Source: Clostridium sp. AWRP
GTDB taxonomy: Bacteria > Bacillota > Clostridia > Clostridiales > Clostridiaceae
Length of the DNA stretch: 64,000 nt
Direction: 5' to 3'
NCBI RefSeq assembly: GCF_004006395.2
Contig: NZ_CP029758.2
Location: 744,001 to 808,000 of the forward strand
The notes under the pieces were generated by a model. That model was not told the DNA's origin. It worked only from the letters and a program-made list of their open reading frames with translations, and made no database searches. Shown one piece after another: positions 27,476 through 36,828 of the stretch. Numbering within the stretch: the first letter of the stretch is position 1; each line of letters begins with the position of its first letter. Position numbers and translations under genes: made by a program.

Positions 27476-27490
27476 TATCTCATAGTTAGT

Positions 27491-27571
27491 AAGAACTTCA
27501 GCTTTATTTTATCTGATGGCTGCCTAGTGTAATACTCCTACTAAGCAAAATTTATTAATGCTGAAGTCCTT
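27491..27571 (+). other. long-range hairpin element between minC and minD
   Basis: AAGAACTTCAGC (27491-27502) pairs with GCTGAAGTCCTT (27560-27571) with one mismatch. The 3' arm TTAATGCTGAAGTCCTT aligns with that of the element at 26599-26699, while both arms have changed, as expected for a conserved stem. The rest of the 27476-27756 gap is AT-rich and shows nothing else I can name. Confidence 0.4.
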
Positions 27572-27756
27572 TGTTAGTAATTTTAAAGATATATAATTGG
27601 TATAAATTGTACTGAATAATATTCTGGATTATTCTTGTTATGTCTAGTATAATATTCTATAGATGGTTTTATTGCTTAGATGATTATCGTTAATTGTATA
27701 CGTTCATATATTAAGAGAGATTTATTTAATAAATTTATTTGATGGAGGTAGTATAG

Positions 27757-28554
27757 ATGGGAGAAGCAATTGTAGTAACATCAGGCAAAGGGGGAGTTGG
27801 GAAAACTACTACTACGGCAAATATAGGTACTGCATTAGCTGCTTTGGATAAAAGTGTAGTAGTAGTGGATGGAGATACAGGACTTAGAAATTTAGATGTT
27901 CTTATGGGACTTGAAAATAGAATTGTATTTACTATACTTGATGTAGTAGAAGACAAGTGTAGGTTAAAACAAGCTCTTATAAAGGATAAAAGATTACCAA
28001 ACTTGTATCTTTTGCCTACAGCACAAACAAGAGATAAAGATGATATAAGTACCCAAGATATGCTGAATTTAATTGAAGAATTGAAAAATGAATACGACTA
28101 TGTAATTATAGATTGTCCTGCAGGAATTGAGCATGGATTTGAAAATGCAATAGTAGGAGCAGATAGAGCATTAGTTGTAGTAAATCCTGAAGTTACTTCA
28201 GTTAGGGATTCTGATAGAGTCATTGGGAAGTTAGATGCTAAGGGAATTGAAAAACATCAACTTATAGTAAACAGAATTAATTATGAAATGACTAAAAGTG
28301 GAGATATGCTGGATGTAAGTGATATATTAGACAGTTTGGCTATAGAACTTATAGGAGTAGTGCCGGATGACAGAAATATAACTATTTCTACAAATAAGGG
28401 AGAACCTATAGTATTAACTAGTAGTTCATTATCAGGACAAGCATTTAGAAATATAGCTAAGAGAATAACAGGAGAAAAAGTGCCTCTTATGGATCTGAAT
28501 ACTAGCCATGAAGGATTTTTTTCATCAATAAAGAAAATATTTGGTATTAAATAA
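27757..28554 (+). CDS. minD: septum site-determining ATPase MinD
   Basis: 265-residue ParA-family ATPase with deviant Walker A SGKGGVGKTTT (9-19; signature Lys11 and Lys16), VVVDGDTGLRNLDVLMGLE (about 37-55), YDYVIIDCPAGIE (about 110-122) and a C-terminal amphipathic membrane-targeting helix (FFSSIKKIFGIK). Recruits MinC to the membrane and is released by MinE. Strong GGAGG; minE follows 15 bp later. Confidence 0.96.
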   Translation: MGEAIVVTSGKGGVGKTTTTANIGTALAALDKSVVVVDGDTGLRNLDVLMGLENRIVFTILDVVEDKCRLKQALIKDKRLPNLYLLPTAQTRDKDDISTQDMLNLIEELKNEYDYVIIDCPAGIEHGFENAIVGADRALVVVNPEVTSVRDSDRVIGKLDAKGIEKHQLIVNRINYEMTKSGDMLDVSDILDSLAIELIGVVPDDRNITISTNKGEPIVLTSSSLSGQAFRNIAKRITGEKVPLMDLNTSHEGFFSSIKKIFGIK

Positions 28555-28569
28555 GGGGGTAGTAGGGGA

Positions 28570-28836
28570 ATGGACTTGTTTAAGATGTTCTCTAAGCAAT
28601 CTTCCAAAGATGTAGCTAAAGAAAGATTGAGATTAATACTGATACACGACAGATGTGATATGTCAAAGGAAGTATTAGACAATATAAAGGACGATATACT
28701 TAAAGTACTTTCAAAATATATGGAGATAGATCGTTCTGAAATAGATGTAAAAATGACAAATTCAGAGGAATTAACGGGAAATTCAGCAGCACTTGTGGCC
28801 AGTATACCTATAAAAAAAGTTAAGTATAATAAGTAG
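28570..28836 (+). CDS. minE: cell division topological specificity factor MinE
   Basis: 88 residues, family length. N-terminal membrane/MinD-binding helix MDLFKMFSKQSSKDVAKERLRLILIHDR and C-terminal dimerisation domain (YMEIDRSEIDVKM). Stimulates MinD ATPase. An intrinsic terminator begins at its stop codon. Confidence 0.94.
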   Translation: MDLFKMFSKQSSKDVAKERLRLILIHDRCDMSKEVLDNIKDDILKVLSKYMEIDRSEIDVKMTNSEELTGNSAALVASIPIKKVKYNK

Positions 28837-28868
28837 GCTATGTATAAATTATGCATAGCTTTTTTATA
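28837..28868 (+). terminator. terminator after minE
   Basis: GCTATG (28837-28842) and CATAGC (28854-28859) close a hairpin extended by AT pairs, followed by TTTTTTAT. Confidence 0.8.
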
Positions 28869-28913
28869 TTCCTGTGTTATAATCATTATAGTTGCATTGG
28901 AGGGATGTATAAA

Positions 28914-30035
28914 ATGCTTGAAAAATTTGTCATAAACAGAAAGCTTTTAAGGGAATTTGATTTTCCTATATTAATTACTGCTATAATTATATGTATCTTT
29001 GGAAGTTTAAATATTTATAGTGCTTCTCATATGAGTGATGGAACTCATTTTTTAAAATCACAGCTTATGTATATGGCTATAGGGCTTGTACTAACTTATT
29101 TTATACTTCTAGTAGATTATTCTGTGATAAAAGGTTATGTTGGTATAATATATTGGTTCTGTGTGTTTTTACTTATAATAAATTGTATACCGGCATTTCA
29201 GTCTACAGTTAATGGAGCTTCATCATGGATTAAGCTTGGTCCTGTTAGCATGCAGCCTTCTGAATTTGCAAAAATAGGTATTATATTAATGATTGCAAAA
29301 AAGCTGGAGGATATGGAAGGAGACATAAATAACGTAAAAAATTTTATGAAGCTTATGATTTATCCACTTATTCCTATGGCTCTAATTGTAAAACAACCTG
29401 ACATGGGAATGACAATGGTGTGTTTTTTTGCAGTCCTTGGAATAGTCTTTGTTGCAAAATTGGATTTAAGAGTACTAATAGGAGGACTTTTAGCATTAAC
29501 TGTTTTAATAGTGATAGCTTTGAATACACCTCTTATAGAAGAATATCAAAAAATGAGGATTATATCTTTATTTAGTCCTGAAAAATATCAAATGTCTTAT
29601 TCTCTTCAAGTTACCCAATCACAAATAGGGATTGGGTCAGGTGGAATTTGGGGAAAAGGATTCTTAAAGGGAACCCAGATATCAGGAGGATATGTACCGG
29701 AAGCACATACAGATTTTATATTTTCTGTAGTTGGAGAAGAATGGGGACTTATTGGTGCTTTAGCTTTGATACTGTTTTATGTTATTCTGCTTTATAGATT
29801 CATAAAAATATCAAGGGAAGCTAAAGATATTTTTGGGTCTATAGTATGTGTAGGAATAGCATCGATGATGTTATTTTCAATTTTTCAAAATGTAGGTATG
29901 ACTATAGGATTACTTCCTATAACAGGTATAACATTGCCTTTTATGAGTTATGGTGGAAGTTCGCTGCTTGCAGCATTTATAGAAATAGCTTTAATTTTAA
30001 ATATAGGTATGAGAAGGAAAAAAATTAACTTTTAG
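28914..30035 (+). CDS. rodA: rod shape-determining protein RodA (SEDS glycosyltransferase)
   Basis: 373-residue SEDS-family membrane protein with about ten transmembrane helices. Seen: VNGASSWIKLGPVSMQPSEFAKIGIIL (about 95-120), GFLKGTQISGGYVPEAHTDFIFSVVGEEWG (about 245-275) with the conserved catalytic aspartate region, and GITLPFMSYGGSS (about 340-352). Polymerises lipid II with PBP2. The ATG at 28914 lies 9 nt after GGAGGG; an earlier ATG abuts that site. Confidence 0.93.
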   Translation: MLEKFVINRKLLREFDFPILITAIIICIFGSLNIYSASHMSDGTHFLKSQLMYMAIGLVLTYFILLVDYSVIKGYVGIIYWFCVFLLIINCIPAFQSTVNGASSWIKLGPVSMQPSEFAKIGIILMIAKKLEDMEGDINNVKNFMKLMIYPLIPMALIVKQPDMGMTMVCFFAVLGIVFVAKLDLRVLIGGLLALTVLIVIALNTPLIEEYQKMRIISLFSPEKYQMSYSLQVTQSQIGIGSGGIWGKGFLKGTQISGGYVPEAHTDFIFSVVGEEWGLIGALALILFYVILLYRFIKISREAKDIFGSIVCVGIASMMLFSIFQNVGMTIGLLPITGITLPFMSYGGSSLLAAFIEIALILNIGMRRKKINF

Positions 30036-30047
30036 GGGGAATTTTGT

Positions 30048-30419
30048 ATGAGAATTGCTTTTATAGCACATGATAAAAAGAAAGATGATATGGTGGATTT
30101 TGTAAAAAGATATAAAGATGTTTTTGAAGGTCATGAAATTTTTGCTACAGGAACTACAGGAAAACTAATAAATGAGATGACAGGTTTAAAAGTTAATAGA
30201 TTTCTTTCAGGACCTTTAGGTGGGGACCAGGAAATAGGAAGTAAAGTGGCACAGGGAGAAATGGATATAGTTATTTTTTTAAGAGATCCTTTAACTTCAC
30301 AGCCTCACGAACCAGATATCGCTGCATTACTTAGAATCTGTGATGTTCACTGTGTACCTCTAGCTACTAATTTAGGTTCTGCAGAAGTTTTTGTAAAAGC
30401 ACTAAAGTCACACAATTAG
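30048..30419 (+). CDS. mgsA: methylglyoxal synthase
   Basis: 123 residues, short but within the family. Converts dihydroxyacetone phosphate to methylglyoxal. Seen: IAFIAHDKKKDDMVDF (about 3-18), ATGTTGKLI (about 37-45), SGPLGGDQEIG (about 58-68, catalytic aspartate in GGDQ), FLRDPLTSQPHEPDI (about 84-98) and a VPLATNLGSAE end. AGGGGGAA precedes the ATG; 12 bp after rodA. Confidence 0.94.
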   Translation: MRIAFIAHDKKKDDMVDFVKRYKDVFEGHEIFATGTTGKLINEMTGLKVNRFLSGPLGGDQEIGSKVAQGEMDIVIFLRDPLTSQPHEPDIAALLRICDVHCVPLATNLGSAEVFVKALKSHN

Positions 30420-30436
30420 TAGACAAGCTATATTTT

Positions 30437-30614
30437 TTTAGTTAATAGTTAAGAATGAAGAATTAATAGTTAATGTGGATTCTTTTACGTTACATTTAAA
30501 ACATAGGCTATTGGAGCTTTGCTTCAATAGCCTATGTTTTAGATTTTTTGAAGTGTTAACGGAAAAAAATCATCCATAACTATTAATTCTTAACTATTAA
30601 TTTTTAATTATTGA
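30437..30614. repeat. MITE-like hairpin element (TTAATAGTTAAG terminal repeats)
   Basis: The left end holds AGTTAATAGTTAAGAATG and AGAATTAATAGTTAATG; the right end is the inverse complement. The centre is a near-perfect hairpin, AAAACATAGGCTATTGGAGC against GCTTCAATAGCCTATGTTTT, with a 3-nt loop. No coding potential. Half copies lie at 15027-15104 and 40926-41009 and an end at 12054-12083, so it is a dispersed family. Confidence 0.75.
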
Positions 30615-30692
30615 AAGTATGCTTAAGTAATAAATAGGGTGCCCCTTAAATATATATAATTATGTGTATCATTTTAAATGGGGGAATCTATA

Positions 30693-31055
30693 TTGGGAAA
30701 TTATGATTCGGAATACCAAAATTATTATAATTCTTTAAAAGGAAGAGCCAATTATTCACCGCATCATGATAGAATGAGAAGTAGTGGAGGTTTCTTTTTC
30801 CAAAATAGTAATTATTTGGTCAAGAGAATTATAAGGGATCTAATAGGAGTTTTAGTGTTATTTGCATTTGTTATAGTTTGCAAAATTATGCAGACTCCAC
30901 AGACTAAAAGTGTATATAGTTATTCTAAGGAAATTGTGGATGAAAATTATGATTATAGTAAGATAGAAACTCAACTCAAAAATTTAAATATGAATGATAT
31001 TAAAAACGGGGCTGAAAATGTAATGAATCGAATTAGAGTAAATGAAGAAGAATAA
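30693..31055 (+). CDS. hypothetical single-span membrane protein upstream of spoIVFB
   Basis: 120 residues with TTG start at 30693, 7-8 nt after GGGGGA; an ATG at 30678 would use that same site as codons. N-terminal polar region, one transmembrane segment (about 42-63, IIRDLIGVLVLFAFVIVCKIM), then about 50 residues predicted outside or in the intermembrane space. By position (directly before a SpoIVFB protease) it could be an analogue of SpoIVFA, which holds that protease in check; this is inference, as no sequence signature is seen. Confidence 0.6.
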   Translation: MGNYDSEYQNYYNSLKGRANYSPHHDRMRSSGGFFFQNSNYLVKRIIRDLIGVLVLFAFVIVCKIMQTPQTKSVYSYSKEIVDENYDYSKIETQLKNLNMNDIKNGAENVMNRIRVNEEE

Positions 31056-31073
31056 ATTTTAAGAGGTATTTTT

Positions 31074-31925
31074 GTGATTAAAATAAGTAAATATTTTATA
31101 CCATATGTGATATTTCTGATTTTCGTAGGGTATAAAGGGAAACTTATTTATACTTTTATTATAGTTTTTTTCCATGAAATGGTTCATTATTTAGTTGCTA
31201 GATATTACAAGTTTTCTGGATTTGACATAGAATTTATAGCAATAGGAACAGTTATAAAACTTAAGGATCTAGATGAAGCATATCCAAGAGAGGATTTAAT
31301 AATTTCAATTTCTGGTCCTGCAGCTAATTTAATTTTTAGTGCAGTTTTTTATTTTGCATATAAGAATTTTTGTTCAAGCCTTTGCTATATGCTTTTCTCT
31401 ATAAATCTAGTTATAGGATTATTTAATCTAATACCGGCTTTTCCTTTGGATGGGGGAAGGATATTGAGAAGTGTCCTAAGCTTAAAAATGACTTATAAAA
31501 AAGCAAATAGAGTTATGATAATAACAAGTATATTTATTGGAATAGCACTTATGTTTATGTACATTCTCTTATTTTTAAATGGATATAGCAACTTTAGTAT
31601 AGGAATAATAGGAATATTTATAGTTACTACTTCTTTAAGGGAAAATGAAAGGATATCATATATAATCATGGGGGATATAATTAAAAAAAGATATAAGTTT
31701 ATAAAGAGAGGTTATATTGAAAATAGAACTTTATCAATACACTATAGACAGGATTTGCTTACAGCTATGGGGCTATTTGATAAGAATAAGTATAATATAT
31801 TTATGGTCTTAGATGATGAGATGAATTTAATGGATACAATATATGAAGAAGAGATCATAGAAGGGTTGAAGTTATATGGAAATATAACTTTAGAAAAATT
31901 TATTGAAATATTAAATGATAAATAA
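31074..31925 (+). CDS. spoIVFB: site-2-type intramembrane metalloprotease, SpoIVFB family
   Basis: 283 residues, GTG start after AAGAGG. M50 family: zinc motif FHEMVHYLVARYY (His34, Glu35, His38) in the first core helix and IPAFPLDGGRILRS (about 121-134) with the third ligand aspartate. Six or so hydrophobic segments and a C-terminal CBS-like cytosolic tail (about 220-283). In Bacillus this protease activates pro-sigma-K in sporulation; the same role is inferred here. Confidence 0.87.
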   Translation: MIKISKYFIPYVIFLIFVGYKGKLIYTFIIVFFHEMVHYLVARYYKFSGFDIEFIAIGTVIKLKDLDEAYPREDLIISISGPAANLIFSAVFYFAYKNFCSSLCYMLFSINLVIGLFNLIPAFPLDGGRILRSVLSLKMTYKKANRVMIITSIFIGIALMFMYILLFLNGYSNFSIGIIGIFIVTTSLRENERISYIIMGDIIKKRYKFIKRGYIENRTLSIHYRQDLLTAMGLFDKNKYNIFMVLDDEMNLMDTIYEEEIIEGLKLYGNITLEKFIEILNDK

Positions 31926-31933
31926 TACTTTTT

Positions 31934-31987
31934 AACCTAAGGAAGGATCAAGATTGTATAGATTTTGTCTTTGCCTTAGGTTTATAT
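31934..31987 (+). terminator. terminator after spoIVFB
   Basis: AACCTAAGG (31934-31942) pairs with CCTTAGGTT (31974-31982), with a T-rich tail. The loop is long (31 nt). Confidence 0.6.
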
Positions 31988-32048
31988 ATTTTAAATTATT
32001 TTTGGTTATGCTAAAATATAGGAATGATACCTAAGAGGAGGATTTTTA

Positions 32049-33902
32049 ATGAATAGAATTTCTGATGATATATTATTTAAAGTGGAAAAACCTGCCCGAT
32101 ATATTGGAGGGGAGATGAATTCCTATGTAAAAAATAAGGATGAAGTAGATATTAGATATGCATTTTGCTTTCCAGATGTATATGAAGTTGGAATGTCATA
32201 CCTTGGTATGAAAATACTTTACTACATACTAAATGAAAGAAAAGATACCTATTGTGAAAGAGTATTTGCACCCTGGCCTGATATGGAAGAGCTTATGAGA
32301 AAAAATAATATATCACTTTATGGACTTGAGAGCAAAGATCCTATAAAGAATTTTGATTTTATAGGGTTTACTCTTCAATATGAAATGAGTTATACCAATA
32401 TTTTAAATATGTTAAATTTAGCTGGACTTTCTGTTAGGGCTTCTGATAGAGGAGAAGAAGATCCTATAATTATGTGTGGAGGACCTTGCGCTTATAATCC
32501 TGAACCTCTCTTTGATATAGCAGATATGTTTGCTTTAGGTGAATCTGAGGAACAGATGAACGAGATTATGGATCTTTACAAAGAGTATAAAGGAAGAAAA
32601 AAGGAGTTTTTGAGGGCGGTATGCCATATAGAAGGTATATATGTGCCTTCTCTTTATGATGTAAACTATAATGAAGATGGAACTATAAGGGAGTTTAAAC
32701 CGCTTTATGATGATGTACCACCTAAGATTACTAAAAGGATAATTAAAAATTTTAATGATGTGGAATATCCAGATAAAATTATAGTGCCTTATACGGATAT
32801 AGTACATGACAGGATAACTCTTGAGACTTTTAGAGGATGTACCAGAGGCTGCAGGTTTTGTCAGGCAGGTATGATATACAGGCCTGTAAGGGAGAAAAAA
32901 ACATCCAAACTTTTGGAAACAGCAGATAAACTTATAAAAAGTACAGGATATTCAGAGGTATCTCTTACTTCTTTGAGTATATGTGATTATTCAGATTTAA
33001 AAAATTTAGTCGTTAATTTCATAAATGAACATGAAAAAGACAAAGTAGGGTTATCCTTACCTTCACTTAGAATAGATTCTTTTTCTGTAGGACTTATAAA
33101 TGAAATACAAAAGGTTAGGAAAACTGGACTTACTTTTGCACCAGAGGCAGGAAGTCAGAGGATGAGAGATGTAATAAATAAGGGCGTTACAGAGAAAAAT
33201 TTGATGGATTCTGTAAGTAGTGCTTTTGAGTCTGGATGGTCTACCATAAAGTTGTATTTTATGATAGGGCTTCCCTACGAAACTATGGAAGATGTAAAGG
33301 AAATTGCGCATTTATCCCAAAAAGTAGTGGATGAATATTTTAAAGTACCTAAGGATAAAAGAAAAAAAGGATTAAAAGTGACAGTCAGTACTTCAATATT
33401 TGTACCAAAACCTTTTACGCCATTTCAGTGGACGGCTCAAATAAAAATGGAAGATGTTAAAGAAGAGATTAGAGAATTGAGATCCTCTATAAGCAGTAGA
33501 CATATAGTATATAATTGGCATGAAAGTCCCTTAAGTTATTTGGAAGCTGTATTTGCAAGGGGAGATAGAAGGCTCTGTGAAGTACTTATTAAAGCTTACG
33601 AAAAGGGAGCTAAGTTCGATAGTTGGTCAGAGTATTTCAATTTTGATTTATGGGAAGAAGCTTTTAAAGAATGTAATGTGGATGGCGATTTTTATGCTTA
33701 TAGAAATAGAAGTTATGAAGAGATACTACCCTGGGATTTCATAGATATAGGAGTAAATAAGAAATTCTTAATAGAGGAAAATGAAAAAGCTAAAAGGGCT
33801 GAAGTAACTCCGGATTGTAGATTGGGATGTAAAAATTGTGGAGTTAATGTTAATTTAGGAGGTAAATGCTTTGAGGGCACAGTATTTAATAAAGTTCAGT
33901 AA
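32049..33902 (+). CDS. B12-binding-domain radical SAM protein (TIGR03960-type)
   Basis: 617 residues. N-terminal region with GMSYLGMKILYYILN resembles a cobalamin-binding-like domain; the radical SAM core has RGCTRGCRFCQAG with Cys264, Cys268 and Cys271 (a CxxxCxxC site) followed by LTSLSICDYSDL and AGSQRMRDVINKG. The C-terminus carries CRLGCKNCGVN. It overlaps by 32 bp the DUF2344 gene that in other bacteria is fused or adjacent to it, so the two proteins probably act together. The reaction is unknown. Confidence 0.88.
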   Translation: MNRISDDILFKVEKPARYIGGEMNSYVKNKDEVDIRYAFCFPDVYEVGMSYLGMKILYYILNERKDTYCERVFAPWPDMEELMRKNNISLYGLESKDPIKNFDFIGFTLQYEMSYTNILNMLNLAGLSVRASDRGEEDPIIMCGGPCAYNPEPLFDIADMFALGESEEQMNEIMDLYKEYKGRKKEFLRAVCHIEGIYVPSLYDVNYNEDGTIREFKPLYDDVPPKITKRIIKNFNDVEYPDKIIVPYTDIVHDRITLETFRGCTRGCRFCQAGMIYRPVREKKTSKLLETADKLIKSTGYSEVSLTSLSICDYSDLKNLVVNFINEHEKDKVGLSLPSLRIDSFSVGLINEIQKVRKTGLTFAPEAGSQRMRDVINKGVTEKNLMDSVSSAFESGWSTIKLYFMIGLPYETMEDVKEIAHLSQKVVDEYFKVPKDKRKKGLKVTVSTSIFVPKPFTPFQWTAQIKMEDVKEEIRELRSSISSRHIVYNWHESPLSYLEAVFARGDRRLCEVLIKAYEKGAKFDSWSEYFNFDLWEEAFKECNVDGDFYAYRNRSYEEILPWDFIDIGVNKKFLIEENEKAKRAEVTPDCRLGCKNCGVNVNLGGKCFEGTVFNKVQ

Positions 33903-34587
33903 AAAAAATAGTATAAGATTCATAGGACACCTTGATTTATTGAGAACCATACAGAGGATGATAAAGAGATCAGAGCTTCCTATAGAATATTCTAAGGGAT
34001 TTAATCCACACATAAATATGTCTATAGCACAGCCTCTAGCTGTAGGAGTTTATTCCTGCGGAGAATATATGGACTTATATTTTGAAGAAGAAGTTTTAGA
34101 AGATCATATTAAAGAAAAATTAAATGAAAGTGCACCTAGTGGAATAGAAGTGTTAAGGGTAGATAGGGTAAAAAATGTAGAAAATAAAAAAGTATTTAAA
34201 TCCATGGCGGAAATAAATGCCGCTAAGTACATAATTAACATAAAATATAAAGACATAAGTAAACTTAAAGAAAACATGGAAAACTTAATGAAATCTACAA
34301 CTTGGGATACAATAAAGAAGACTAAAAAGGGAGAGAAGGAAATAGATATAAAAAAATTAATAAAGGAATTGAATTATGATGTTTTTGAAAATAAACTTAG
34401 GCTAGAAACTGTGATAAGCTGTGGAAGTGTAGAAAATTTATCTCCAGAACTTTTATCAAGTTTTATACAAGATAATACTGAAAATGCTGACAAAGATTGT
34501 TTTATTGATATAATGAGAGAAGAAGTGTATGGTAAAAGACAAAATAAGTTACTCCCATTATATGAGTATGTATCATACTTATATTAA
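33871..34587 (+). CDS. DUF2344 / TIGR03936 radical SAM-associated protein
   Basis: 238 residues. N-terminal YLIKFSKKNSIRFIGHLDLLRTIQRMIKRSELPIEYSKGFNPHINM (about 4-49) is the family signature, with LAVGVYSCGEYMDLYF next. TTG or ATG choice: the frame opens with TTGAGGGCACAG at 33871 after TTAGGAGG, so this start fits well. It overlaps the preceding radical SAM gene and precedes rng, a widespread clostridial arrangement next to rplU. Role unknown, possibly RNA- or ribosome-related modification. Confidence 0.88.
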   Translation: MRAQYLIKFSKKNSIRFIGHLDLLRTIQRMIKRSELPIEYSKGFNPHINMSIAQPLAVGVYSCGEYMDLYFEEEVLEDHIKEKLNESAPSGIEVLRVDRVKNVENKKVFKSMAEINAAKYIINIKYKDISKLKENMENLMKSTTWDTIKKTKKGEKEIDIKKLIKELNYDVFENKLRLETVISCGSVENLSPELLSSFIQDNTENADKDCFIDIMREEVYGKRQNKLLPLYEYVSYLY

Positions 34588-34611
34588 CCTGAAGGAGAGG
34601 TGAACTATGGT

Positions 34612-36051
34612 TTGGAAGAAGTATTTGTTGAAAGAAGTGCGGAAGGTTTTTTGAGAATTGCTATAAAGGATAATGGTATTCTAAAAGAATGCCACATTCA
34701 GGAAGAAAAGGGCAATGCTTATCCGGGAGAAGTGTACATAGGTGTAGTTAAAAATGTAGTACCGGCTATAAAATGTGCTTTTATAGATATAAACTGCAGG
34801 AGAAATGCCTATATGTATATGGATAGCAAATTTAGAAATCTCAACTTAAAAAAAGGTGAAAAAATTTTGGTACAGGTGACAAAGGAGGATTACGGAAGAA
34901 AAGGAGCCAAAGTTATCAAAATTATAAGCTTGCCAGGCAAATATTGTGTTTTAAGTAATTTTAGTAAAGGCATGAGGTTTTCACAAAAAATACAGGATGA
35001 ATCCTTTAAGAAACTTATACTGGAGAAAATAAAAATACCATTAGGTATTGGGGTAATGATAAGAACCGATGCCCAGAATGCTCCAGCAGAATTTATAAAC
35101 AAAGAGATCCATAAATTGAATGATATATATAACAAAGTAAAAAATAAAGCTCAGTATGCTCTAAAGCCTGAACTCATGTTTGATAGTGGGGGTGCGCTGG
35201 GTGAAGTACTTAGAGATAGATTGTGGGATAGTAATTTAAAGATATATGTAAACAATGATGTGGATTACAAATATATAGAGGATTTCCTAAAGGGTGTATA
35301 CAATGTAAATGCACACCTAGAACTGTATACGGGTGAAAAAACTCTTCTGTCTCATTATAATATGGAACATGAAATATTAAATTTACGAAATAATAGAATA
35401 GAATTAAATTGTGGTGGATATATAGTTATAAATAAAACAGAAGCTATGTTTGTAATAGATGTTAATTCGGGTAAAAACATAAGAAATAATAAAATGGATA
35501 AAACAGTATTTATAACTAATTTGCAAGCGGCAGAAGAAATTGCAAGGCAAATAGTGCTTAAAAATTTGAGCGGAATAATATTAATAGATTTTATAGATAT
35601 GGAGGATGAGGTAGACAAGAAAAATGTTATGGACAAACTTAAAGCTGGCTTTTTAAATAGCAAAAGTAAGGTTGTTATATACCCTTTTACAGAGTTGAAT
35701 CTAGTGCAGATAGCTAGAAAAAGACAGGGAAAACCAATATATGATTATATAGAGGAAGATTGCAGGTACTGTGATGGAACAGGAAAAAAAATAAAACTAT
35801 CTTATATGATGGTTCTCATAAGAAATGAAATTTCAAATATAAGTTGTGACAGGGATGTAAAAGATTTTCACATACAGATAGATGTATCTTATGAAAAGGA
35901 TATTAAAAATAATATGGATAGGTTCATAAAAGGTATAGGTGCTGGGGACAAGAGAATATATATTACTTACGAAAAGAAAGTATCTTATAAGATAGAACCT
36001 CTTGAGTTTATGAGCCAGATAGATCATCTGAAAGAGTTTAAAGTAAATTGA
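34612..36051 (+). CDS. rng: ribonuclease E/G family protein
   Basis: 479 residues from a TTG at 34612 (MEEVFVERS..., the usual family start); a GTG at 34600 lies only 2 nt after the AAGGAG. Domains: an embedded S1 domain (about 33-115), RNase H-like and DNase-like parts with GGYIVINKTEAMFVIDVNSGK (about 269-289, catalytic Asp) and IILIDFIDME (about 322-331, second catalytic Asp), and a zinc-link CRYCDGTGKK (about 386-395). Endonuclease for rRNA and mRNA processing. Confidence 0.9.
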   Translation: MEEVFVERSAEGFLRIAIKDNGILKECHIQEEKGNAYPGEVYIGVVKNVVPAIKCAFIDINCRRNAYMYMDSKFRNLNLKKGEKILVQVTKEDYGRKGAKVIKIISLPGKYCVLSNFSKGMRFSQKIQDESFKKLILEKIKIPLGIGVMIRTDAQNAPAEFINKEIHKLNDIYNKVKNKAQYALKPELMFDSGGALGEVLRDRLWDSNLKIYVNNDVDYKYIEDFLKGVYNVNAHLELYTGEKTLLSHYNMEHEILNLRNNRIELNCGGYIVINKTEAMFVIDVNSGKNIRNNKMDKTVFITNLQAAEEIARQIVLKNLSGIILIDFIDMEDEVDKKNVMDKLKAGFLNSKSKVVIYPFTELNLVQIARKRQGKPIYDYIEEDCRYCDGTGKKIKLSYMMVLIRNEISNISCDRDVKDFHIQIDVSYEKDIKNNMDRFIKGIGAGDKRIYITYEKKVSYKIEPLEFMSQIDHLKEFKVN

Positions 36052-36057
36052 AAAAAC

Positions 36058-36086
36058 TTTACAAACAATAACATATGTGTTAAAAT
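36058..36086 (+). promoter_or_regulatory. promoter of rplU-prp-rpmA
   Basis: TTTACA (36058-36063), exactly 17 bp, TAAAAT (36081-36086): a good sigma-A promoter just after rng. Confidence 0.7.
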
Positions 36087-36092
36087 GGCATT

Positions 36093-36176
36093 TGTAGACC
36101 GCTCAAAAAAGGTTTTATAAATTATAGAAAGAATTTTCTATATACCTTTTAGGCGAGACTGGATTGAGGAGGTGTT
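36093..36176 (+). ncRNA. L21 ribosomal protein leader
   Basis: The 5' leader contains the hairpin region GTAGACCGCTC...AAAGGTTTTATAAA, a second hairpin ATAGAAAGAATTTTCTAT, and the conserved AGGCGAGACTGG close to the rplU ribosome site. This layout matches the L21 leader known upstream of rplU in Firmicutes, which is thought to mediate autoregulation by L21. Confidence 0.75.
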
Positions 36177-36180
36177 TTAA

Positions 36181-36495
36181 ATGTATGCAGTTGTAGCTAC
36201 TGGTGGAAAACAGTATAAGGTTTCAGAAGGAGACGTTATATATGTTGAAAAATTAGATGCTGAAGTTGATTCAACAGTTGAACTTGACAAGGTTTTAGTA
36301 GTAGGTAAAGATGACGCAGGTGTAGTTATTGGAAAACCTGTAGTTGAAGGAGCTAAAGTAAGTGCTAAAGTATTGGCACAGGGAAAAGCTAAAAAAGTTA
36401 TAGTCTTCAAGTATAAGGCTAAAAAGGATTACAGAAAGAAGCAGGGACATAGACAGCCTTACACTAAATTACAAATTGAAAAAATTGATGCGTAA
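36181..36495 (+). CDS. rplU: 50S ribosomal protein L21
   Basis: 104 residues, exact family length. MYAVVATGGKQYKVSEGD start, central beta-barrel, and the conserved C-terminal FKYKAKKDYRKKQGHRQPYTKLQIEKI. GGAGG precedes the ATG. First gene of the L21-Prp-L27 operon. Confidence 0.98.
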   Translation: MYAVVATGGKQYKVSEGDVIYVEKLDAEVDSTVELDKVLVVGKDDAGVVIGKPVVEGAKVSAKVLAQGKAKKVIVFKYKAKKDYRKKQGHRQPYTKLQIEKIDA

Positions 36496-36497
36496 TT

Positions 36498-36824
36498 ATG
36501 ATTGAAGCATTTTTTAAAAGAGAATCCTGTAATTTGGTTTCAGTTGTACTTAAAGGCCATGCAGAGTCAGTTAACCAGGGTTATGACATGGTGTGTAGTG
36601 CTGTTTCTGCCATATCTCAAACTACTGTAATAGGAATAACAGAAGTGTTAAAGCTTAAATTAAAGTACTCTATAAAGGATGGATTTTTAAGCTTTTCTTT
36701 AAAAGATATGAAAGAGGATGACATTTTAAAATGTCAGGTACTTGTGGAAACTATGTTACTTGGTTTGAAAAGTATTGAATTTAATTTTGGTGAATATATA
36801 AATGTAAAGGTAGAGGAGGTGTAA
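36498..36824 (+). CDS. prp: ribosomal-processing cysteine protease Prp
   Basis: 108 residues, located between rplU and rpmA as in all Prp-bearing Firmicutes. Catalytic pair: His in LKGHAESV (about His20) and Cys in GYDMVCSAVSAISQT (about Cys32). Prp removes the N-terminal extension of L27, whose cleavage motif is present in the next gene. Starts 2 bp after rplU. Confidence 0.95.
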   Translation: MIEAFFKRESCNLVSVVLKGHAESVNQGYDMVCSAVSAISQTTVIGITEVLKLKLKYSIKDGFLSFSLKDMKEDDILKCQVLVETMLLGLKSIEFNFGEYINVKVEEV

Positions 36825-36828
36825 TTTT

